A stretch of DNA of 64,000 bases, taken from positions 1 to 64,000 of the forward strand of contig NZ_CALPCB010000002.1 in assembly GCF_943192895.1 (NCBI RefSeq), read 5' to 3'. This document shows, piece by piece, positions 57,699 to 64,000 of the stretch (positions within the stretch are counted from its first letter, which is position 1; the number at the start of each line of letters is the position of its first letter). The stretch comes from Veillonella_A intestinalis (GTDB lineage: Bacteria; Bacillota; Negativicutes; Veillonellales; Veillonellaceae). A model generated the notes under the pieces. That model saw only the letters and a list, made by a program, of their open reading frames with translations, ran no database searches and had not been told where the DNA came from. The position numbers were made by a program, and so were the translations under genes.

Positions 57699-59885
57699 AT
57701 GAAAGTGAAAAAGAATGTAAAAGTGACGTCTAAGTTTGTAGCAGCTATACTTGTTGGTGCAGTTAGTGCTGGTGTATATAGTGCTGATGCAGCCGGTTTA
57801 ACTGGTTCCTATGTAGGTATTGGTATAGCGCCGACAGATGCTACAGTTGTCAAGAGTGGCAGTGAGTATAATGCTAAAGATATTGTTGGTTCTAGCAAAC
57901 TTATTGACTATCGTCAAACAAAGCGTTTTAATAAAGATAAAGATGGCAATGAGATTTTAGAAGATTTTTCTCGCGTAGCAACTAACGACAATAAAAATGG
58001 TGAAGGTGTAGATGGTACAGCTACAGCTAATGATAGCAGAAAAGGGATTGGTACTACAGCTATTGGTTTTGGTACATATGCATCTCGTGGGTATGCTACA
58101 GCTATTGGTACTTATAGTAGTGCTATTAGTGGTAGTACTGCTGTTGGTTCTGGTTCATATGCAACTCAATATAGTGCAGCTTTGGGGCGTAATACGTATG
58201 CGAATAGTGCCGTTGCAGTAGGTGAAGCGGCTCGCGCTGCTGATGGCATAGCAATTGGTAAAGGTGCGTCTGCAGGGGTATTTTACCAATATATTCAAAA
58301 CGATGGTACTCAAAACTATGGCGCTATTTTAAATAGTATTGCTATTGGTCCGGATGCGACTGCTGTAGGTGGTACTGCTATTGGTGCTAAAGCTCAAACT
58401 AATAGCTTATATGGTGTAGCTTTAGGTCAAGGTTCTAAAGTTTCATACAATGGCGTAGCTCTAGGTGTTAATGCTCAGGTTACTGCTAAAGGTAATGGTG
58501 GCATTGCCTTAGGTACATCTAGTGTAGCTAATCGTGGGGCGGGTACTATTGGCTATATGCCATTAGTTGATGGAGTTGAAGGCAAAATTGCAAAAAATGA
58601 TACGGAATTAGCTACCTTTTTAGGAGCTAGTGATGACATTAAAAACTTCACTACTAAATACGCGGCTGAAATTTCAAAATATAATCAATTAAATAAAAAA
58701 TACAGTGACATTAAATCACAGCAAGACGCACAAGAACAGATTATGATAGCCACTAAAGGCAATGATGATGCTGCTTATAAAGCTGCCAAAGCTGAATATG
58801 ATAAATTAAGCAAAGAAGCTGTAGCAGCTACTAATGCACGTAATGCATGGACTGCTTCCCATCAAGATTTTACTCAAGCTATGGCAGAACAACAATCTGC
58901 ATTAGCTGCTTTTAAAGCTACTGATGGTGCTGTTAGTGTTGGTTCCGATGCCTATGTTGATGCAAGAACTGGTAAAACAATCCAAAATACTCGCCAAATC
59001 ATTAATGTAGCGGCTGGTACAGAAGATACCGATGCTGTTAACGTGGCACAATTAAAACATGTAGCTGATGAAACGGCTAAAAAAGTAAATATTGATGCAA
59101 GTAATATTACACCTGAGCAGGTTAATAATTGGCAGGTGGCATTAGGTATTAATCAAAATACAGTAGGTAATGTGGATGCGATTACTTTATCTGAAGGAGC
59201 TAATGTAAAAATTGATCCTACATATAATGATGATAAGTCTCGTGTTAATTATGAAATTTCTGTATCTGATGAAGCTATTAAAACAGCAGTAAAACCTGAA
59301 TTGGATCAAAAGGCAAATCTTGATGGCTCTAATTTAACTCCAGACGCTATTACTAACTGGAAAGATCAATTAGGGGTAACAAATGTAACCAATGAAGTAT
59401 CTGGTCTTAATAATCGAGTGGATGGTCTTGAAAGCAATGTATCTAACTTAAATAATCGCGTTAATAAACTTGATCAACGTGTAGATAAAGTGGGTGCTGG
59501 GGCTGCTGCTTTGGCTGGTTTACATCCATTGGAATTTAATCCAGATGATAAATTCTCTGCTGCAGTAGCTATGGGTAGCTATAAAGGTCAAGGGGCTGCT
59601 GCACTTGGTGGTTTCTACCGTCCAAATGCTGATACTATGTTCAGCGTATCTAGTACTATCGGTGATGATCCAATGTTCAATATTGGTTTATCTTTGAAGT
59701 TTGGTCAAAAAGGTGATGATATTTACCGCAATGCTAATGCAACAAATATTGGTGCATTAACATCTGAAGTAAATGCTTTGAAAGCTGAAAATAAAGGCTT
59801 GGCTGACCAAGTAGCTACACAAAAAGCTGAATTGGAAGAACAACGTGCGTTGATTCAACAATTAATGGCTAAAGTAGGTATGTAA
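57699..59885 (+). CDS. trimeric autotransporter adhesin 2 (YadA-like, 728 aa)
   Basis: A shorter type Vc adhesin of the same family. Order: signal peptide (about 1-31, ending YSADAAG); head with AIGxxA/AVGxxA repeats (about 115-285); a helical hairpin insert of about 125 residues (about 282-408); neck IINVAAGTEDTDAVNVAQL; a short stalk with two VTNWKxQLG-like units and a coiled coil (SGLNNRVDGLESNVSNLNN); and a YadA anchor (about 590-670). A 58-residue C-terminal coiled coil follows, ending LIQQLMAKVGM, as in adhesin 1. The ATG at 57699 is chosen with GGTGAGGTG close upstream; the GTG-initiated extension at 57678 lacks a site. It has its own promoter and terminator. Confidence 0.93.
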   Translation: MKVKKNVKVTSKFVAAILVGAVSAGVYSADAAGLTGSYVGIGIAPTDATVVKSGSEYNAKDIVGSSKLIDYRQTKRFNKDKDGNEILEDFSRVATNDNKNGEGVDGTATANDSRKGIGTTAIGFGTYASRGYATAIGTYSSAISGSTAVGSGSYATQYSAALGRNTYANSAVAVGEAARAADGIAIGKGASAGVFYQYIQNDGTQNYGAILNSIAIGPDATAVGGTAIGAKAQTNSLYGVALGQGSKVSYNGVALGVNAQVTAKGNGGIALGTSSVANRGAGTIGYMPLVDGVEGKIAKNDTELATFLGASDDIKNFTTKYAAEISKYNQLNKKYSDIKSQQDAQEQIMIATKGNDDAAYKAAKAEYDKLSKEAVAATNARNAWTASHQDFTQAMAEQQSALAAFKATDGAVSVGSDAYVDARTGKTIQNTRQIINVAAGTEDTDAVNVAQLKHVADETAKKVNIDASNITPEQVNNWQVALGINQNTVGNVDAITLSEGANVKIDPTYNDDKSRVNYEISVSDEAIKTAVKPELDQKANLDGSNLTPDAITNWKDQLGVTNVTNEVSGLNNRVDGLESNVSNLNNRVNKLDQRVDKVGAGAAALAGLHPLEFNPDDKFSAAVAMGSYKGQGAAALGGFYRPNADTMFSVSSTIGDDPMFNIGLSLKFGQKGDDIYRNANATNIGALTSEVNALKAENKGLADQVATQKAELEEQRALIQQLMAKVGM

Positions 59886-59938
59886 TTTTTTAAATAATAA
59901 TAAAGTATAATATAGAGATTAATACTATAATAACTAAG

Positions 59939-59976
59939 AAGAGGTTCTTGCTAAATTAGCAGGAACCTCTTTTTTA
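59939..59976 (+). terminator. terminator after adhesin 2
   Basis: GAGGTTC-TGCTAA pairs with TTAGCA-GAACCTC with single-base bulges, followed by TTTTTT. The remaining gap to adhesin 3 is AT-rich without a gene. Confidence 0.9.
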
Positions 59977-60182
59977 GTAATATGTTTCAATAAATTTTCT
60001 TTTACTATGCTTTACTATTTATTATATTTTTTGATGTATAAATAATAGAATGATTTTTGATTTAATTAGATAAATGTTGAAAGTTAGATGTATTTTAATT
60101 ATTGATTTATGAATAAATATATGATTAATTAGTTATTTTTTAGTAAAAAATGATTGATTTATTCAGTATGAAATTTTATCGA

Positions 60183-60210
60183 TTGACTAAATTAATAAAA
60201 ATGATAAACT
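60183..60210 (+). promoter_or_regulatory. promoter of third adhesin gene
   Basis: TTGACT (60183-60188), a 16-base spacer and TAAACT (60205-60210) with an upstream TGA. The leader is about 220 bases. AAAATGATAAAC lies across this promoter and also 30 bases before the adhesin 2 promoter. Confidence 0.5.
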
Positions 60211-60438
60211 TAAATTTGTTGCCATGAAGTATTCATTAAATAATGAACTTTAGGAGGATGATAGATATTCTAATGGTGTGACAGTTTTGTAATATATTAA
60301 ATCTTTATTCTTAGTTGTTGGAATTAATGGAGGATTAATCAGCACATCAAAAGTATAAAGCAATAAATAACTAAACAAGAGTTGTATCATTTAATATTTT
60401 ATATTTATTTTATTTTTATTAGAAGGCGGTATTATTTT

Positions 60439-63400
60439 ATGGCTTTAAACAAAGAACGAAAAGCTCTTTCAAAGTTAGTTGCCACTTTATTAGTTGGCGG
60501 TATCGGCTCCACTTTATTTACTGTGCCAGTAGAGGCAGCTGTTGACGGTTCCTATACAGGTGTTAACTCTACAGCAGAGATTTACGGAAATACTAAAATT
60601 ATTAAAAATGGTGATCAATATGCAACAGCCGATAGTGAGGCTAAAACATATATTGACTATAGATTAGATAGTAATAAACAAGCCACTCATAATATAAATG
60701 GTGAAGGTGCTACAGGTCACATGTCTACAGCGATTGGTTATGATGCAAGAGCAACCAATGATTTTACTACAGCAGTGGGCTCTAATTCATATGCCTATAT
60801 GCGTAGTACATCTTTCGGAGCTAATTCATACTCTTCAGAGGATTCTGTTGCAATAGGCTTAGGTACTTATGCAGGTACAAAGTCTGTTACCTTAGGTAAT
60901 GGCAGTCGCTCTCTATTTCAAAGTATTGCTATCGGCAACCGTGCTGTAGCAGGTAATTTTAAAGAGAGTATTGATTCCTCTAGTCCAACAGGTGGATCTA
61001 ATGCGGCATCTATTGCTATTGGCAATAATACATTCTCTTATGGAGGGATTGTATTAGGACATAATGCAAGTACACTTCAACAAGGGATTGCCATTGGTAC
61101 GCATGCTAATACAATTAGAAATGGTGTTGCTATTGGCTCCATATCAAGAACAAAGACCGCCGATGGTGTAGCTTTGGGCGGATATGCAACAGCCGATCGA
61201 GCAGCAAATGTCAGAGGCTATGTCCCATTTGTTTTTGAAGGGGAAAGCGCAACAACTACAGCTGAAGATAATAAAAAGTCTATCGAAGCTGTAGGGGAGA
61301 AGAATCCTGTATTTATGTCAAATAAATCAGCTGTCAGTGTAGGTAGTGACAATGAATATAATTCTACAGGCGGCATCATGACCGCAGGTATGCTTACACG
61401 TCAGATTACCTATGTAGCAGCTGGTTCAGCTGATACTGATGCGGTGAACGTAGCGCAGCTTAAATTAGTAGCCAATAAAGTGGCTGAAAATGAAGCGGCT
61501 ATTGCCAATAATACATTGGAATATGTATCTATTAAGTCCACCGAAGCAGGAAACAAAACGAATGATGGCGCTCAGGGTGTAGACTCTATCGCTATTGGGC
61601 CAAATGCTACAGCTACACAGGAATTAGGTACGGCATTAGGCGCTAATACTGCAGCAACAGGTGTTAGCGCTACGGCCATTGGTGAATCTGCAAAGGCAGA
61701 AGACTTAGGTGCTACTGCATTAGGGGCTTTATCTGAAGCAACTGCATCGGGCTCTGCTGCATTAGGTAACAAGGCAAAAGCTAAAGGCATTGGTGCTACT
61801 GCTGTTGGTGTGGAAGCAGTAGCCACTGAGACAGGCGCTTTGGCAGTAGGAAATCTAGCCAAAGCGACAGTCCAAAATGCAACCGCTATTGGTATTCAAT
61901 CTAATGCAGAAGGATTACAATCCGTAGCTCTCGGCGGACAAGCTAATAGCAAAGGTACACACTCTTTGGCATTTGGTTCTCAAAGCTTAGCAACAGGAAT
62001 CCAAGATATTGTTATCGGTACTGCGGCTAAGACATTAGGTGCAGGAAACTCTATTGCCATTGGTACAAAGGCAATTACTTTAGATCAATCTTCTGTTGCT
62101 ATTGGCCCATCAGCAAAAACTAATGTTTGGTACTCTGTAGCTCTTGGACAATCAGCTAATACTAATGGAGGTTTTGGTACTGCTGTAGGGGCTTATGCAG
62201 CAGCTGGTGGTGACTCTGGCGTAGCTTTAGGTAATCGCGCAGTAAGTCGTGGCTATCAAGCAGTTTCTCTAGGCTCATTTTCTAATAGCTATGGATATCG
62301 CGCGGTGTCTGTAGGCTCACAAGCATCTTCAAACGGAACGAGTGCTACTGCCCTTGGTGAACGTGCTGAGGCGCCAGCTCGAGAAGGGGTTGCCTTAGGT
62401 GGCTTCTCTGTAGCAAAAACAGAAGCTGGTGAACTAGGTTATAATCCATTAAGTGGCAAAGTTTTGGATTCTGCTAGTGATATTGCCGGTTTAACTGATG
62501 CAGAAAAAGCTAAAGTAAGTGAGCTAGCACCAAAGGTTGCTGCGCTTAAAGCTGATTATACTGCTAAAGAAACAGCTTATAATAGTCGCATAGCAGCATT
62601 AAATTCTGAGTTAACAACTGCAAGAAACTCTTTAGTAACGGCTACAACAGATGAGCTAAAAGCAGAGTTAAATCAAAAAATTACAGATTTAACTAAAGAA
62701 CGTAGCAATTTAGAGTCAGCTATTAATTCGGCACGCAATGCTTATGTAAACAGTGATGATTTTACAGAGTACGCAAAACTAGTATCTGCTTGGGAAGCTA
62801 CTAGTGGTGCTGTGTCTGTAGGCGATAGCGAGGCAGGTATTACCCGCCAAATTACAAATGTAGCGGCTGGTACTTTAGATACAGATGCAGTGAATGTAGC
62901 TCAGCTTAAACGAGTAAAAGAGGCTATTGATGAAGTAGGTAGCACTCATACTGAGATTAGAGTTAATGATACGGCAATAGAAGCAGGCGAGAATGGTGCT
63001 TATGGCGACTATGTTGATAGTAATGGTCTATCTGTTGGCGTTAAAGATGAGAATGGCAAAAAGATTTATGATATAAAACTTAGCAACAATATTACAGCCG
63101 GTACACCAGGTAAAGATGGCGAGCCAGGTCAAGCTGGTAGCATTGGTATTGTTGGGCCTGTAGGCGAAAATGGCGAAAATGGAATTGTTAAAATCGAAGT
63201 AAAACCAGGCACGCCAGGTGTTAATGGTCAAGATGGAGAGACAATCACTCGCATTGTTTACGAAACTGGTGAAACTGACGCTGAAGGTAATCCAGTTGTT
63301 ACTGAAGTAGCTACTTTAGAAGATGGTCTAAAGTTTGCTGGCGATGATAATAAAGTAATTGCTAAGAAGCTTAACCAACAACTTGATATTAAAGGTGGTG

Positions 63401-64000
63401 CAACAACTACTACCGAAAATAATATTGCTGTTGTAGCAGATACTGATGCTGAAGGCAACACTACTGGTTTACATGTTAAATTGGCCAAAAATTTAACAGA
63501 ACTTGAGAGCATTAATGTTGGTTCCACTAAAGGTGAAGATGGAACATACACTGGTGGTGTAACTATCAACAACAATGGCATTGACATGGGTGATACTAAG
63601 ATTACCAATGTTAAACCAGGAGAGATTGCAGATGGTTCTAAAGACGCCGTAACAGGGGACCAAATCTTCGATCTTAAGACAGAAATTAACAATTCTGTAA
63701 GCGGTGCTAAAACTGAAGTTAAGTCTACCAACGGAACGGTAGACGTATCAAAAACAGTAGATACTACAGATAACCATGCTGTGTACGATTTATCCGTTAA
63801 AACAGATAAAGTAAATATGGCGTACAAAGCTAATGGTGCTGATGTTAAATCTGTCAGCTTAGCTAATGGTTTTGATTTTTCAAATGGAACGAACACCACG
63901 GCTGTAGTTGAAGATAATGGCGTAGTTAAATACAACTTAAACAACAATATTACATTAGATAGTGTAACAGCTAATACAAGTGTAACTGTTGGCGGCAAAG
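60439..64000 (+). CDS. trimeric autotransporter adhesin 3 (partial, runs off window)
   Basis: An open frame from the ATG at 60439 to the window edge (at least 1187 codons), so the C-terminal anchor is not seen. It begins with a signal peptide (MALNKERKALSKLVATLLVG, cleavage near VEAA). A first head (about 95-255), a neck (YVAAGSADTDAVNVAQL), a long second head of AIGxxA/ALGxxA repeats (about 375-665), a helical hairpin insert (about 665-790) and a second neck (NVAAGTLDTDAVNVAQL) follow. Then comes a collagen-like run of nine Gly-X-Y triplets (63100-63183), followed by stalk repeats like those of adhesin 1. An AAGGCGG site lies upstream. The family and its neighbours predict a YadA anchor beyond the window. 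Confidence 0.92.
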   Translation, partial: MALNKERKALSKLVATLLVGGIGSTLFTVPVEAAVDGSYTGVNSTAEIYGNTKIIKNGDQYATADSEAKTYIDYRLDSNKQATHNINGEGATGHMSTAIGYDARATNDFTTAVGSNSYAYMRSTSFGANSYSSEDSVAIGLGTYAGTKSVTLGNGSRSLFQSIAIGNRAVAGNFKESIDSSSPTGGSNAASIAIGNNTFSYGGIVLGHNASTLQQGIAIGTHANTIRNGVAIGSISRTKTADGVALGGYATADRAANVRGYVPFVFEGESATTTAEDNKKSIEAVGEKNPVFMSNKSAVSVGSDNEYNSTGGIMTAGMLTRQITYVAAGSADTDAVNVAQLKLVANKVAENEAAIANNTLEYVSIKSTEAGNKTNDGAQGVDSIAIGPNATATQELGTALGANTAATGVSATAIGESAKAEDLGATALGALSEATASGSAALGNKAKAKGIGATAVGVEAVATETGALAVGNLAKATVQNATAIGIQSNAEGLQSVALGGQANSKGTHSLAFGSQSLATGIQDIVIGTAAKTLGAGNSIAIGTKAITLDQSSVAIGPSAKTNVWYSVALGQSANTNGGFGTAVGAYAAAGGDSGVALGNRAVSRGYQAVSLGSFSNSYGYRAVSVGSQASSNGTSATALGERAEAPAREGVALGGFSVAKTEAGELGYNPLSGKVLDSASDIAGLTDAEKAKVSELAPKVAALKADYTAKETAYNSRIAALNSELTTARNSLVTATTDELKAELNQKITDLTKERSNLESAINSARNAYVNSDDFTEYAKLVSAWEATSGAVSVGDSEAGITRQITNVAAGTLDTDAVNVAQLKRVKEAIDEVGSTHTEIRVNDTAIEAGENGAYGDYVDSNGLSVGVKDENGKKIYDIKLSNNITAGTPGKDGEPGQAGSIGIVGPVGENGENGIVKIEVKPGTPGVNGQDGETITRIVYETGETDAEGNPVVTEVATLEDGLKFAGDDNKVIAKKLNQQLDIKGGATTTTENNIAVVADTDAEGNTTGLHVKLAKNLTELESINVGSTKGEDGTYTGGVTINNNGIDMGDTKITNVKPGEIADGSKDAVTGDQIFDLKTEINNSVSGAKTEVKSTNGTVDVSKTVDTTDNHAVYDLSVKTDKVNMAYKANGADVKSVSLANGFDFSNGTNTTAVVEDNGVVKYNLNNNITLDSVTANTSVTVGGK

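Noticed and set aside
61572..63998. Minus-strand open frames inside adhesin 3
   Set aside because: They mirror the repetitive codons of the plus-strand adhesin, whose frame is open from 60439 to the window edge.

Overview
The window is a stretch of chromosome from a low-GC, diderm Firmicute of the class Negativicutes, most likely Veillonella. Three features support this. The housekeeping genes follow a Bacillus/Clostridium gene order: purR-glmU-prs-pth, then yaaO-tmk-holB-ricT-trmN6-rsmI-metG-tatD-yabE-rnmV-rsmA. Outer-membrane trimeric autotransporter adhesins lie on the same molecule. The radical-SAM RiPP SCIFF, a Clostridia-type trait, is also present. I cannot name the species from the sequence alone. 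No insertion sequence, prophage or CRISPR array is visible.

Layout. 1-990: the end of an rRNA operon (5S), tRNA-Trp and two identical tRNA-Arg(ACG). 1.2-3.7 kb: tandem NhaA antiporters. 4.0-9.0 kb: a secreted 3D-domain wall protein, purR (with a probable PurBox), glmU, prs and pth. 9.0-10.1 kb: a 65-codon gene of unknown function behind two near-consensus promoters, and a Nudix hydrolase. 10.1-18.8 kb: the yaaO-to-tatD housekeeping run. 19.0-24.2 kb: a polyphosphate operon (ppx/gppA, a degenerate second ppx/gppA, ppk1) inserted between tatD and yabE. 24.8-28.2 kb: yabE-like gene, rnmV, rsmA and a polysaccharide deacetylase. 28.6-34.3 kb: prfC (-), topB (+) and a DEAD-box helicase (-).

34.9-44 kb is a metal-transport region. 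It holds feoA-feoB with Fur-like sites, a Cys-rich FeoB-associated protein, a small one-helix protein paired with a P1B-type ATPase, two unrecognised membrane proteins, an ECF S component behind a structured leader, and an orphan zinc-binding lipoprotein. 44.1-46.0 kb carries the SCIFF ranthipeptide precursor (47 aa) and its radical-SAM/SPASM maturase, separated by a hairpin and a strong terminator. 46.1-50.9 kb is hypF-hypC-hypD-hypE for NiFe-hydrogenase cofactor assembly. 51.4-64 kb is an array of three trimeric autotransporter adhesins; the third runs off the window.

Most notable points: (1) both complete adhesins carry a coiled-coil of nearly 60 residues after the YadA-type barrel, where such proteins normally end; (2) the SCIFF locus has its own transcriptional architecture; (3) the second Ppx/GppA protein has lost key residues of both its phosphatase and HD domains; (4) a small membrane helix protein and a CPC-less P1B ATPase sit behind a palindrome; (5) a short gene of unknown function has tandem strong promoters and a repeat-bearing leader. 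All structural and regulatory assignments come from reading the sequence by eye; no search or folding program was run.
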